A DNA stretch of 64,000 nt from Acidisarcina polymorpha (GCF_003330725.1 NZ_CP030840.1:6318116-6382115), one strand, 5' to 3'. Positions 45,266 to 54,189 are shown, counted from the stretch's first letter. Numbers and translations: made by a program. The notes: generated by a model not told the origin, from the sequence alone.

Positions 45266-45895
45266 ATGAGCGCCTCTCAGACGGAACCAAAGCCGGCCAA
45301 CCAGCACATGCGTCGCAATCCTCCGATTGCAGGCGAAGCAGAAGCCATTCAGGCCGCCCAGTCCGGCGACGCAAAATCCTTTGAATTTCTGTATGCCCTT
45401 CACAAGCGGCGCGTCTATTCGCTGTGTCTCCGCATGTTGAGCAATGTGGCAGAGGCGGAAGACCTAACCCAGGAAGCATTTCTGCAGCTGTATCGGAAGA
45501 TTGGCACATTCCGGGGTGATTCAGCCTTTTCAACCTGGCTTCATCGTCTGGCGGTCAACGTCGTGCTGATGCACCTTAGGAAGAAGGGCCTTCCACAAGT
45601 CTCCCTCGAGGAGACGCTGGAACCCTCCCAGGAAGATGGACCACGGCGCGATATTGGCGCGCGCGACCTGACGCTGTCGGGGTCGATCGATCGCGTCACC
45701 CTGGAGCGGGCGGTGGAAAACCTGCCTCCGGGATACCGTTTGGTCTTTGTGCTTCACGATGTCGAAGGCTATGAGCATAATGAGATCGCGGGGATGCTGG
45801 ATTGCTCCATCGGCAACAGCAAATCCCAACTGCATAAGGCAAGAATGAAGCTGCGCGACCTCCTGCACTCCGGACAACGCAAGGAAGTAGCATGA
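45266..45895 (+). CDS. ECF-type RNA polymerase sigma factor
   Basis: The 209-residue protein contains sigma region 2 ([57 protein letters not shown]) and region 4 ([42 protein letters not shown]). These recognise -10 and -35 elements of a dedicated regulon. GGAGG lies 8 nt before ATG 45266, so I prefer it to ATG 45185, which would add 27 residues outside the sigma domains. The downstream anti-sigma gene overlaps the stop (ATGA), so the pair is translationally coupled. Confidence 0.92.
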   Translation: MSASQTEPKPANQHMRRNPPIAGEAEAIQAAQSGDAKSFEFLYALHKRRVYSLCLRMLSNVAEAEDLTQEAFLQLYRKIGTFRGDSAFSTWLHRLAVNVVLMHLRKKGLPQVSLEETLEPSQEDGPRRDIGARDLTLSGSIDRVTLERAVENLPPGYRLVFVLHDVEGYEHNEIAGMLDCSIGNSKSQLHKARMKLRDLLHSGQRKEVA

Positions 45896-46206
45896 TGATC
45901 CAGATGCGGGAGCGCGAAGAAGGGTCGGCACTTGCCGCCCGGAATGGCCGAGGCATGACCTGCGAAGAGTTTCAGGACCAGATGAAGGATTTAATCGGCG
46001 ATGATATCCGCGATCACGAGCACTTGAAGACTTGTGACCGCTGCACCGCCCTTCTAGAAGAGCTGGAATACATCGTCGACATCGCCAAGGGTCTGCTGCC
46101 TTCCTATGAACCCAGCGACAAGGTATGGCAGAAGATCACAGGCTCTCTGCATCAAGAAGAGGAATCCGGTGCGGGTGATTTCAAGCCGCAACCTCCAAAG
46201 AATTAG
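45892..46206 (+). CDS. Soluble zinc-finger anti-sigma factor
   Basis: The 104-residue protein has the ZAS-type motif [15 protein letters not shown] (His-x3-Cys-x2-Cys) at about residues 43-51, and no transmembrane segment. ZAS anti-sigma factors hold ECF sigma factors inactive; most are membrane-anchored, so this one should be a cytoplasmic, possibly redox-responsive version. The start overlaps the sigma stop by four bases (ATGA) with AAGGA about 6 nt upstream. The charged C-terminal ~40 residues ([20 protein letters not shown]) have no recognisable sensor domain. Confidence 0.85.
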   Translation: MMIQMREREEGSALAARNGRGMTCEEFQDQMKDLIGDDIRDHEHLKTCDRCTALLEELEYIVDIAKGLLPSYEPSDKVWQKITGSLHQEEESGAGDFKPQPPKN

Positions 46207-46288
46207 CGCTCCTTGCTAAGAAGCAGGCGATATCTGTCCCGCGTACGCGTCCGGTTGAGTTCGCTGTCGTTATAATGCAACCCAGCGA

Positions 46289-46876
46289 ATGGAGCCGGAA
46301 CGCCTTATGCCGAGAGAGATCTTTCGTATTGTCCTCGTAGGGTTTATGGGCGCGGGGAAATCGACGGCGGGCCCTCTTCTGGCTGAGCGGCTGGGGTGGG
46401 AGTTCATGGACGCTGACCAATGTCTCGCCCGCAGAACCGGACAGACGATCGCAGAACTCTTTGAAGGTCAGGGCGAGGCCGGCTTCAGGGAGATGGAAGC
46501 GACGATCATTGCCGAGCTTCACGAACGACAGGAAGTCGTACTTGCACTCGGAGGAGGCGCCATCGAAACCGACTCGACGCGTCGCTTGTTATCGGAGTCG
46601 ACTGGCACTTGCGTAGTTTTCCTGAACGCGCCACTCGCTGTCTTGATCGAGCGGTGCGAAAGCCAGCCGGGTGCCGCAGTTCGGCCCATCTTACAACAGC
46701 GTGAAACGTTGAGCGAGCGATTCCATTCCCGTCTTCAACACTATGAACGCGCCCACGTGACAATCGACACCCACGGACTCTCTCCTGAAACGGTAGCTGA
46801 TCGGATCATGGACCGGCTACGTGACGGTCCGTTTCATTTGTCCTCCCTTGCTGGTCACTCCTCCGGAAAGCGATAG
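46289..46876 (+). CDS. aroK: Shikimate kinase
   Basis: The 195-residue enzyme phosphorylates shikimate at the 3-hydroxyl in the chorismate pathway. The P-loop VLVGFMGAGKSTAG lies near the N-terminus, the shikimate-binding Asp in EFMDADQCLARRTGQTIAE, GQGEAGFREMEA, and ALGGGAIET (GGG motif). The lid Arg falls in VRPILQQRE. ATG 46307 (MPREIFRIVLVG) is a possible shorter start. It is followed after 3 bases by an unrelated AI-2E transporter gene. Confidence 0.95.
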   Translation: MEPERLMPREIFRIVLVGFMGAGKSTAGPLLAERLGWEFMDADQCLARRTGQTIAELFEGQGEAGFREMEATIIAELHERQEVVLALGGGAIETDSTRRLLSESTGTCVVFLNAPLAVLIERCESQPGAAVRPILQQRETLSERFHSRLQHYERAHVTIDTHGLSPETVADRIMDRLRDGPFHLSSLAGHSSGKR

Positions 46877-46879
46877 CCT

Positions 46880-47965
46880 TTGACCTCGACCGCTCCTGAC
46901 AAAGCACCCGCCGTCCGCCACTCTGCGCGTGCCGACATCACGTTTACATTCGCCCTCGCAATCGGCCTCTACCTGGCATGGTTGGTGCGCAATGTACTCC
47001 TGATTGTCTATGTGAGCGCCCTTTTTGCTGTGGTGTTGCTGCCGGTGGTTAACGGCATTCGCCGGGTTCGTCTCGGGCAGTGGCATCCCAACCGGGTGAT
47101 CGCCATCCTGGTGCTTTTTCTAATTGTGGGCGGGGCTGCTGCTCTCTTCTTCACATTTGCCGTTCCTCCGGTGGTAAGCGATTTGCGGCAGTTCGCCGGA
47201 GAATTACCCACCCGCGGACCGCAACTTCTACTTCGCGCTCAACAACTTCCTTTCATCAGGCACGTGGATTTGAGCGCCCTGAACGCCAAGATTCAAGACG
47301 TCGCCTCGAACTCCGCGAGTTATCTGCTGGTATCGCTCACCAACTGGGCTAGCAAAATATTCGACCTGTTGACCGGAGTCATCCTCACCGTCTACTTCAT
47401 GCTCGAGGGCGAACATGCTTACGAATGGTTTCTTTCGTTCGTTCCCCTCGATCAGCGCGATCGGCTGAACCGTACCCTGCAGCGGGCTGAGGTCAGAATG
47501 GGAAAATGGCTGCTCGGCCAGGGGCTGCTCATGCTGATCCTGGGCGTAACCAGCACCGTGGTCTTCGTCCTGCTGAAGATTCGCTACGCCTATGCGTTAG
47601 GCGTGCTCATGGGGATTTTCAACATCATTCCCATCGTGGGAGCTCTGATTACCGTATCGCTGGCTCTGGTTGTCGCAGCGATCGACTCCTGGGGGCGGGT
47701 GCTTGGCGTGTTGATCTTCTACATGATCTATGCCCAACTGGAGAATTCATTGTTGACGCCGCGTATCATGAAATCGAGTGTTGATTTGGCCGGACTGGCG
47801 GTCTTGATCGCATTACTGCTGGGCGCCGCCTTAGCTGGCGTCACGGGAGCCTTGGTCTCTGTGCCGACCGCTGTTTTGGTTGCCGTACTTCTCGAGGAGT
47901 ACTTCGTCAAGACCAAGGATCCCGTCCCTGAAACCGCCCCACAGAGCCCGTTTCCAAAGGCTTAG
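46880..47965 (+). CDS. AI-2E family transporter
   Basis: This 361-residue membrane protein has about eight hydrophobic segments and the AI-2E family C-terminal repeat region (GVLMGIFNIIPIVGALIT, YMIYAQLENSLLTPRIMKS), typical of PF01594. Members export autoinducer-2, or exchange Na+/H+ or other solutes; the substrate cannot be told. The start is TTG 46880, three bases after aroK, with GGAAAG about 9 nt upstream. Confidence 0.9.
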   Translation: MTSTAPDKAPAVRHSARADITFTFALAIGLYLAWLVRNVLLIVYVSALFAVVLLPVVNGIRRVRLGQWHPNRVIAILVLFLIVGGAAALFFTFAVPPVVSDLRQFAGELPTRGPQLLLRAQQLPFIRHVDLSALNAKIQDVASNSASYLLVSLTNWASKIFDLLTGVILTVYFMLEGEHAYEWFLSFVPLDQRDRLNRTLQRAEVRMGKWLLGQGLLMLILGVTSTVVFVLLKIRYAYALGVLMGIFNIIPIVGALITVSLALVVAAIDSWGRVLGVLIFYMIYAQLENSLLTPRIMKSSVDLAGLAVLIALLLGAALAGVTGALVSVPTAVLVAVLLEEYFVKTKDPVPETAPQSPFPKA

Positions 47966-48016
47966 CCGCCCGAGAGTCGGTTCGCGCGCTGTCAACAGCA
48001 CGGCCGCAGAAGCTGG

Positions 48017-49105
48017 ATGAAGTTGTTATCATCGAGAGGTGAGATCCCACCCCCACCTAAAAAAGTCGACCGCTTGCACGACTTTGCGCCCGAGGATGAT
48101 CGCCCAGTGACGCCCGTGGCCTCATCAAGCCCGGCTCCAGCCTTTGCGGATGAGACGACCCCTTCGACTCTTCCGATGGCCCAGGCGACGACTGCCGACC
48201 ATAGCGACGTAGCCTCCAGGCTTGCGGATTATCGAGAATTGTTCAAGGTGCGGGTGACTACGATGGTCGTCATCACGGCGTGGGCAGGGTTCTACCTTGG
48301 ATCGATGCGGTCGGGGATCAGTAGTGTTCAACCAGGCCTGATCGAGACCCTGGTGGGCATTGGACTAGTATCAGCCGGATCGAGCGCGTTGAACCAAGCC
48401 CTGGAGCGGAAGTCGGATGCAAAGATGATTCGCACCTCCGACCGCCCCCTGCCTTCAGGAAGGATCAATCTGGCTCACGGCATCCTGCTGGGGCTCTTAG
48501 CCATTGCCATCGGCGCGGTGTGGCTTACCTTGCGAGCGAACCTGCTCACCGGCACGTTGACGCTGCTCACCGCCTTCAGCTACGTCGCGATCTATACGCC
48601 GTTGAAGCGCTACACCCCTTTGGCAACATTCATCGGCGCATTCCCCGGCGCGATGCCTCCGCTGATTGGCTGGGTCGCCGCGCGTGGGATGATCGAGTGG
48701 CCGGCGGTGGCTCTGTTTGCAATTCTTTTTGTTTGGCAGTTCCCGCATTTCATGGCGATCGCCTGGCTCTACCGAGAGGATTATGGAAGAGCGGGCATCA
48801 AAATGCTTCCAGTCGTTCAACCCGACGGCTGGTCGACCGTGCTCGAAGCATTGGTCTACGCGGTGCTTTTGATTCCGGTCAGCTTGCTTCCGGTGTATCT
48901 GCATATTGCCGGGCACCTTTACGGCGCGGCCGCATTGTTGCTGGGTATTTTTTATCTGATCTACACTATCCGTTTCGCTCGCATCACCAAGGCGCAAACT
49001 GTGCTCGAATCAAGAAGGTACGCGCGCGACTTGCTCAAGGTCAGCGTGATTTATCTTCCGCTTCTGCTCACCGCGATGATGCTCAACGCTATAGGAAAAT
49101 TTTGA
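48017..49105 (+). CDS. ctaB: Heme o synthase (protoheme IX farnesyltransferase)
   Basis: The 362-residue protein is a UbiA-superfamily enzyme with the heme-o-synthase signature LNQALERKSDAKMIRTSDRP and YTPLKRYTPLATFIGAFPGA, and eight or nine hydrophobic spans. It transfers farnesyl to heme b to make heme o for terminal oxidases. The first ~65 residues are Pro/Ala/Thr-rich and not part of the membrane core; ATG 48176 is an alternative start. It heads a tight run with an ABC exporter and a DUF420 protein, consistent with oxidase maturation. Confidence 0.94.
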   Translation: MKLLSSRGEIPPPPKKVDRLHDFAPEDDRPVTPVASSSPAPAFADETTPSTLPMAQATTADHSDVASRLADYRELFKVRVTTMVVITAWAGFYLGSMRSGISSVQPGLIETLVGIGLVSAGSSALNQALERKSDAKMIRTSDRPLPSGRINLAHGILLGLLAIAIGAVWLTLRANLLTGTLTLLTAFSYVAIYTPLKRYTPLATFIGAFPGAMPPLIGWVAARGMIEWPAVALFAILFVWQFPHFMAIAWLYREDYGRAGIKMLPVVQPDGWSTVLEALVYAVLLIPVSLLPVYLHIAGHLYGAAALLLGIFYLIYTIRFARITKAQTVLESRRYARDLLKVSVIYLPLLLTAMMLNAIGKF

Positions 49106-49115
49106 CAGGACAGCA

Positions 49116-50162
49116 ATGATGGCAACCGTCAGTGAGTCTCCGGCAAGTCCACCTTCCACCCGCTTCCAACGCGGCGCCTTTGCACCGATTGTGCTCGATA
49201 GATTGACTCACAGTTACGGCGACCGCCGGGCGCTGGATGATCTCAGCTTCGAGGTGAAGGCCGGAGAGATTTTCGGGCTCCTCGGTCCGAACGGCAGCGG
49301 CAAGACGACCTTGTTTCGCATCCTGTCGACGCTGATGACGCCGACCGGCGGCCGTGCCAGCATCCAGGGCTTTGATGTGGCGCGGGAGCCGAACAAAGTC
49401 CGGCAGCAGATCGGCATTGTCTTCCAGGCCCGCAGCCTCGACATGAAGCTGACAGTGGCCGAGAACCTGAAACACCAGGGCAATCTCTATGGCTTGCAAG
49501 GCGCTCTTTTGAGAACACGCATCCACGATGTGCTCGGCAGGGTCGGACTGCTCGACCGCGCGCATGATTTCGCCGAAACGCTATCCGGAGGGATGCAGCG
49601 TCGAGTCGAACTGGCGAAGGGGTTGATTCATTCCCCATCCATTCTGCTACTGGACGAGCCCTCGACTGGGCTCGATCCGGGCGCGCGACGCGACCTCTGG
49701 CAGTACCTTGAGACGCTGCGCGATGAGGAAGAAGTAGCCATTCTGGTGACCACTCATCTCATGGAAGAGGCAGAGCATTGCGACCGTCTGGCAATTCTGA
49801 ACGACGGCCATCTGGTGGCTCTGGGATCGCCATTTGAGTTGAAATCGCAGATTGGCGGCGATGTGGTCCTCTTCGAGACCAGATCTCCGGAGGCAGCGGA
49901 GACGTTGTCCTTGCGATTAGCGCAACGCTTCACCGCAGAAGCAGCCGTTCTTGGCAGTTCGGTCCGTCTGGAACATAACCAGGGTCACCGGTTCGTGACC
50001 TCCGTCGTCGAGGCATTCCCGGGGATGGTTGAAGCAGTCACTGTCTCCAAACCAAGCCTCGAAGATGTATTCATTCGACGAACCGGCCACCGCTTCTGGA
50101 CTGATGTCGCCGCTGGAGATCTCGCGCCGGTGCAGAGTTCCCGCGCCGGAAAGGGGCATTAA
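49116..50162 (+). CDS. ABC-2 type transporter ATP-binding protein
   Basis: The 348-residue protein has Walker A LGPNGSGKTTL, Q-loop VFQARSLD, signature LSGGMQRRVELAKG, Walker B ILLLDEPSTGLDPGA and the H-loop TTHLMEEAEHCDRL. It has a C-terminal accessory domain (~230-348), as in DrrA/NodI-type exporters. It powers the permease encoded 3 bases downstream. Its position between ctaB and DUF420 suggests a role in heme/oxidase biogenesis or copper/lipid export, but the substrate is not defined. Confidence 0.93.
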   Translation: MMATVSESPASPPSTRFQRGAFAPIVLDRLTHSYGDRRALDDLSFEVKAGEIFGLLGPNGSGKTTLFRILSTLMTPTGGRASIQGFDVAREPNKVRQQIGIVFQARSLDMKLTVAENLKHQGNLYGLQGALLRTRIHDVLGRVGLLDRAHDFAETLSGGMQRRVELAKGLIHSPSILLLDEPSTGLDPGARRDLWQYLETLRDEEEVAILVTTHLMEEAEHCDRLAILNDGHLVALGSPFELKSQIGGDVVLFETRSPEAAETLSLRLAQRFTAEAAVLGSSVRLEHNQGHRFVTSVVEAFPGMVEAVTVSKPSLEDVFIRRTGHRFWTDVAAGDLAPVQSSRAGKGH

Positions 50163-50165
50163 GTT

Positions 50166-50987
50166 ATGGCGACCATGACCGCGACCGCACCTCGACTTGC
50201 GAACACCGCGAAGCCCGGCGTTTGGCTACCCGCCTATTCGCTCTGGCAGCGCGAGATTGTTCGTTTTTATCGGCAAAAAGCCCGCGTTGTGGGCGTGATC
50301 GCCTCCCCATTGATCTTCTGGCTGGTGCTTGGCTCAGGCTTTGCCCATAGCTTCCAATCGGGAAGCAGCTCCGGGCACTACCTCGGCTACTTCTTTCCTG
50401 GTTCGGTCGCGATGATCGTGCTTTTTACGGCGATCTTCAGCATGATGTCTCTGATCCAGGACCGCAATGAGGGATTTCTGCTATCCGTGCTGGCCGCACC
50501 GGTCAGGCGTTCGGCGATCGTTCTAGGCAAGGTCCTCGGCGGCGCAAGCCTGGCAGCGATTCAGGGAATTGTCTTTCTGGTCTTCGCTCCCTTTGTCGGC
50601 GTTCATCCCACCTTTGCCTCGGTTGGCGTGGCTATTCTGGTCATCGTGATGATCAGCTTTGAGCTGACCGCCCTGGGCTTTGCGGTCGCGTGGCCGATGG
50701 ATTCAACTCAGGCTTTCCATGCGATCGTGAACATCATCCTGCTGCCGCTGTGGATGCTCTCTGGCGCGCTCTTCCCCGCCAGTGGAGCCTCGGGATGGCT
50801 GCGCCTCTGTATGCGCCTCAATCCCCTCAGCTATGGCGTGGACGCATTGCGGAATGCGCTTTTCCCGACCGCCGCCACCGATTTTTCTTTGACCACCAAC
50901 CTTGCCGTCACGCTTGGCTTCTGCCTGTTGACGTTCGCCGCTTCCTGGGCGATCGTGAACCGGCGGACCCACCAACCGGCAGCCTGA
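50166..50987 (+). CDS. ABC-2 type transporter permease
   Basis: The 273-residue protein has six hydrophobic segments and the ABC-2 signature region SVLAAPVRRSAIVLGKVLGGA and PLWMLSGALFPASGASGWL. It follows its ATPase by 3 bases and precedes DUF420 by 12. It resembles DrrB/NodJ-type permeases. Expected in the inner membrane as a homodimer. Confidence 0.9.
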   Translation: MATMTATAPRLANTAKPGVWLPAYSLWQREIVRFYRQKARVVGVIASPLIFWLVLGSGFAHSFQSGSSSGHYLGYFFPGSVAMIVLFTAIFSMMSLIQDRNEGFLLSVLAAPVRRSAIVLGKVLGGASLAAIQGIVFLVFAPFVGVHPTFASVGVAILVIVMISFELTALGFAVAWPMDSTQAFHAIVNIILLPLWMLSGALFPASGASGWLRLCMRLNPLSYGVDALRNALFPTAATDFSLTTNLAVTLGFCLLTFAASWAIVNRRTHQPAA

Positions 50988-50999
50988 GGAAGCACCACC

Positions 51000-51554
51000 A
51001 TGCAAGCCGCTCGAGCAAACACTCCTACGACGAACACCACGACGGCGCCCGTAGCCGTAATCCTTGCCGTCAGCGCCGTTGCCACGCTCTTTCTGTTCTG
51101 GCTGATCTACGTGCATCCGGCAGCCGACGCCAACGGAACTCAATTCACTTTTCTACCGAACCTGAATGCCCTGCTGAACGGTCTCAGCGCGGTCGCCCTG
51201 CTGGTTGGCTTCTATTTCATTAAGCATCGCCGGATTGCCGCCCACCGCGCCAGCATGATGACTGCATTTGTCTTTTCATCGCTGTTCCTCGTCTCTTACA
51301 TCGTGAACCACGCGCTGCATGGCGACCAGAGATACCCGGTTCATGACACCGTCTACCACATCTACATACCGCTGCTGATCAGCCATATCGTGCTTGCCGT
51401 CGTCGCCCTTCCCGTCGTGTTGATTACGTTCTACCTTTCGCTGAGCGGTAGAATTCCCGCGCACCGCCGTGTAGCAAGGTATACCTTTCCGCTGTGGCTC
51501 TACGTCTCGGTGACTGGAGTGATCGTGCGGCTGATGCTGGTTGCGGCAAGGTAA
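51000..51554 (+). CDS. DUF420 membrane protein
   Basis: The 184-residue protein has five hydrophobic segments and DUF420/CtaM features: FLPNLNALLNGLSAVALL, KHRRIAAHRASMMTAF, YPVHDTVYHIYIPLLISHIVLAV and RIPAHRRVARYTFPLWLYVSVTGV. The conserved His residues resemble those of heme- or copper-binding oxidase assembly factors. It ends a group beginning with ctaB, supporting a cytochrome-oxidase maturation role. Confidence 0.9.
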   Translation: MQAARANTPTTNTTTAPVAVILAVSAVATLFLFWLIYVHPAADANGTQFTFLPNLNALLNGLSAVALLVGFYFIKHRRIAAHRASMMTAFVFSSLFLVSYIVNHALHGDQRYPVHDTVYHIYIPLLISHIVLAVVALPVVLITFYLSLSGRIPAHRRVARYTFPLWLYVSVTGVIVRLMLVAAR

Positions 51555-51587
51555 GCGAAATTAGAAAGAGAAGGTCAGCGAAAAACC

Positions 51588-51914
51588 TTGGCTCCTGCAA
51601 CCCAACCCGTGCCGATCAAACCGCCAGTGAACGCCCGGAGAGAGGCTGACGCGCTGGCGCAGAAGCCGGCGAGGCTCACGCCAACTTCTGCGGACGACGG
51701 CACCCACCAGCTGCTGAAGTGGGGCGGATCAACGTTGGCCGTCGGCATACTATGTGCCTTGCTGACGAGGACGGTTTTCGGGGGCATTGGTCCCCAGGGG
51801 CCGCACACCAACAGCGGCTGGATGGCTCTCATCGTGACCATGATGTGCCTGCCGTTCGGCTTCCTGCTGTTTCTGCTGGGAGCGTTGAAGTGGCTGCGCA
51901 ACCGACGACGCTAA
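51588..51914 (+). CDS. Small membrane protein of unknown function
   Basis: The 108-residue product has a hydrophilic N-terminus and two hydrophobic segments (about 45-62, LAVGILCALLTRTVFGG, and 75-100, GWMALIVTMMCLPFGFLLFL) with a basic end KWLRNRRR. The start is TTG 51588 or GTG 51609; the site is not well defined. It follows DUF420 by 33 bases and is the last plus-strand gene before a convergent oxidoreductase. Confidence 0.65.
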   Translation: MAPATQPVPIKPPVNARREADALAQKPARLTPTSADDGTHQLLKWGGSTLAVGILCALLTRTVFGGIGPQGPHTNSGWMALIVTMMCLPFGFLLFLLGALKWLRNRRR

Positions 51915-51941
51915 ACCACGTACATTCGAAAAGGATCTCGA

Positions 51942-53006
51942 TCACGGCTTGACGACCGTCATGTTCAATCCTTTCCCGGCACTTGCGTCATCGATAGCTT
52001 CTTCAATCTGATCGAGCCTGAAGGATTTGATCTTGATCTTCGAGAGGTCCAGCGTTCCGGCCAGGACCATCTGCAGCAGATCCCCCGGAGCTTCGCGGGG
52101 ATACATGAAGTTGCCCCGCAGCGTTAGTTCGTTGAACATGATCTGCGAGTAAGGAATCGGCAGGGTCGCCTGCACCCCGCCCATAAAGACAGCCGTTCCG
52201 CCACGCCGCAGAGCTCCGATCGCCGCCATGATCGGAGTGGGATCCGGCGCCGCTCCCGTCATGTCGAAGTAGGTGTCGATCGGTCCCCCCGCCGCCTTAA
52301 TCCGCGCCGTCAGGGCCTCTACATCGCCGCCCTCCAGCGCAACTGCGACCACACGTCTGGAGTCAAGCGCCTCCAGCTCGGCCAAGCCTTTGCTGTCGCG
52401 GCCCAGAGCAATGACCCTGCTCGCGCCCATGGCCAGCGCTACCATCACTGCGCCAGCACCAATGTTTCCGGTCGCCCCTCCGATCATGATCGTCTTTCCA
52501 GCTCGCAAACCGGTTTTTAAAAGGCCTCCGTATGGAATCGCAAGCCGGGTCAGCGCGGCCAGCCGCTCCGCACCAAGGCTCTTGGCTTCATCGAAAACCG
52601 TGAGTGTCTCTGCCGGGACGAGCGCTCGTTCCGCGAAGGTGCCGTCATGCCACAGATCGAACATTCTGCCTGAGACGGCGGAGAGACCCGTGAGACCGAT
52701 CAGAATGTCGTCATATTCGCCCCCATTCGTCCGTGACCCTACATATGGATCCATGAACACCAGCTGGCCCGGTTTGAAGTCGAAGACGTCGTCGGCAACT
52801 TCGACTACCTCACCAATACCGGCATTGCCGGGGATGAAGGGCAGAGGCATAGAGTATCCCAGCTTGCCAGTGACCACCTGACGCATATAGGAAAGCACGG
52901 GCGCGCTCTTCACCTGGACGATGGCGCCACCAGCGCGGAGTCGAGGTTCAGGAACATCTTTCACAAGCAAAGGCTTATTGGTCGCTTGGAGGTAGACTGC
53001 TTTCAT
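51942..53006 (-). CDS. MDR-family zinc-type alcohol dehydrogenase/quinone oxidoreductase-like protein
   Basis: The 354-residue protein starts MKAVYLQATNKPLLVKDVPE, has the GroES-like region with PGNAGIGEVVEVADDVFDFKPGQLV, and a Rossmann domain with MIGGATGNIGAGAVMVALA. The catalytic zinc ligands of ADH are not evident, so it may be a zinc-independent reductase. GGAGG lies 8 nt before ATG 53006. It is divergent from a TetR gene with a perfect 18-bp palindrome between them, so it is probably that regulator's target. Confidence 0.87.
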   Translation of the reverse strand: MKAVYLQATNKPLLVKDVPEPRLRAGGAIVQVKSAPVLSYMRQVVTGKLGYSMPLPFIPGNAGIGEVVEVADDVFDFKPGQLVFMDPYVGSRTNGGEYDDILIGLTGLSAVSGRMFDLWHDGTFAERALVPAETLTVFDEAKSLGAERLAALTRLAIPYGGLLKTGLRAGKTIMIGGATGNIGAGAVMVALAMGASRVIALGRDSKGLAELEALDSRRVVAVALEGGDVEALTARIKAAGGPIDTYFDMTGAAPDPTPIMAAIGALRRGGTAVFMGGVQATLPIPYSQIMFNELTLRGNFMYPREAPGDLLQMVLAGTLDLSKIKIKSFRLDQIEEAIDDASAGKGLNMTVVKP

Positions 53007-53039
53007 GATGGCGCCCTCCGGTGGCGCGCTGATTATTCG

Positions 53040-53057
53040 AGACGATACGTATCGTCT
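53040..53057. promoter_or_regulatory. Perfect 18-bp palindrome between the oxidoreductase and TetR genes
   Basis: AGACGATACGTATCGTCT is its own reverse complement across all 18 positions and lies 33 bases upstream of the oxidoreductase start and 24 before the TetR start. It ends just before the TetR Shine-Dalgarno sequence (GGAGG 53067-53071). TetR repressors bind such palindromes, so this is very likely its operator, controlling both genes. Confidence 0.85.
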
Positions 53058-53081
53058 AAGTTGCACGGAGGATTGTTAATT

Positions 53082-53723
53082 TTGATAACGCACGGCAGGC
53101 AGCGAAGTCAGCGCTCCGAAACCCTCATTCTCAGGGCGGTTGGCAGACTGCTCGCAAAAGATGGGTATGCAGCGCTCTCGATCGAAGGTGTCGCCAGGGA
53201 GGCAGGCGTCGGAAAAGCCACCATTTACCGCTGGTGGTCAGGAAAGGCCCACCTTGTGCTCGATTATTACTGCGCCGCTCCAAGTCCAGTACCGACTCCG
53301 GACAGCGGCGCGCTTGAGCCGGATTTAAATACCTTCCTCAACGACACCTTCAAAGCGCTGACTTCGACACATGCGGGAGCTACGATGGCTTCCTTAATGG
53401 CAGAGAGCCAGACCAATCCGGAGTTTGGGGCGGAGCTTCGGGAAAGATTCATCTCGACCAGGCGTGAGGCTCTGCGATCGATCCTTCAAGCTGGACAGAA
53501 GCGACGCGAGATCGCTGCCGACACTGACCTCGACGTCACGATCGACCTCCTCTACGGAGCCATGTGGTACCGGCTCCTCAATCGTCATGCTCCACTCGAT
53601 GCCAGATTTGCCACTCGCCTCATCCGGCAGATTCTTGGTGGCATTCGCGGCAGCGATGCCGCGCCGCTTTCTGCTATCCTCTCCTTTAACCGAAAAGAGA
53701 GTCAGCATGGCGAAGAGCGTTAA
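53082..53723 (+). CDS. TetR/AcrR family transcriptional regulator
   Basis: The 213-residue protein has the TetR HTH near the N-terminus (ETLILRAVGRLLAKDGYAAL, GVAREAGVGKATIYRWWSGK) and a helical C-terminal ligand domain. The start is TTG 53082, chosen because GGAGG lies 10 nt upstream; the frame is open further upstream but would overlap the operator and the divergent gene. It likely represses the divergent oxidoreductase and itself at the palindrome. Its stop lies 17 bases inside ssb. Confidence 0.88.
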   Translation: MITHGRQRSQRSETLILRAVGRLLAKDGYAALSIEGVAREAGVGKATIYRWWSGKAHLVLDYYCAAPSPVPTPDSGALEPDLNTFLNDTFKALTSTHAGATMASLMAESQTNPEFGAELRERFISTRREALRSILQAGQKRREIAADTDLDVTIDLLYGAMWYRLLNRHAPLDARFATRLIRQILGGIRGSDAAPLSAILSFNRKESQHGEER

Positions 53724-54189
53724 TAAAGTAATTCTGTTAGGCAACGTAGGCAAGGACCCGGAGTTCAAAATGCTGCCCAGCGGTCAGGGAGTAGCAAACT
53801 TCTCAATCGCTACAGCCGAGCGTTTCAAGGACAAGGGCGGCGAATGGCAGGAGCGTACCGAATGGCATAATCTGGTCGCCTATGCGCGATTGGCCGAGAT
53901 CATCCGCGACTATGTCAAAAAAGGCACAAAGCTTTACGTGGAGGGGCGGCTTACGACTCGCTCCTGGGACGACAAGGAAAGCGGCAAGAAAGTTTATCGT
54001 ACCGAAGTGGTGATGAGCGAACTCTCGCTTCTCTCCGGGCGCGGCGAGGGCGATGGGGGAAGCGGCGGCAACTACTCCCGCTCCAGCAGTTCAGCTGCAA
54101 GCAGCAGTTCGTTCGACCAGCGGCCGTCAGGCTCGCCCGACGATTACGCCCACTCAACCGAGATCACCGACGACGACATCCCGTTCTAG
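53707..54189 (+). CDS. ssb: Single-stranded DNA-binding protein
   Basis: The 160-residue protein starts MAKSVNKVILLGNVGKDPEF and carries a complete OB-fold (ATAERFKDKGGEWQERTEWHN, LYVEGRLTTRSW). A Ser/Gly-rich flexible linker and the acidic tail EITDDDIPF, which recruits repair and replication partners, follow. It coats single-stranded DNA in replication, recombination and repair. The ATG at 53707 lies within the 3' end of the TetR gene (17-bp overlap, different frame). Confidence 0.96.
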   Translation: MAKSVNKVILLGNVGKDPEFKMLPSGQGVANFSIATAERFKDKGGEWQERTEWHNLVAYARLAEIIRDYVKKGTKLYVEGRLTTRSWDDKESGKKVYRTEVVMSELSLLSGRGEGDGGSGGNYSRSSSSAASSSSFDQRPSGSPDDYAHSTEITDDDIPF

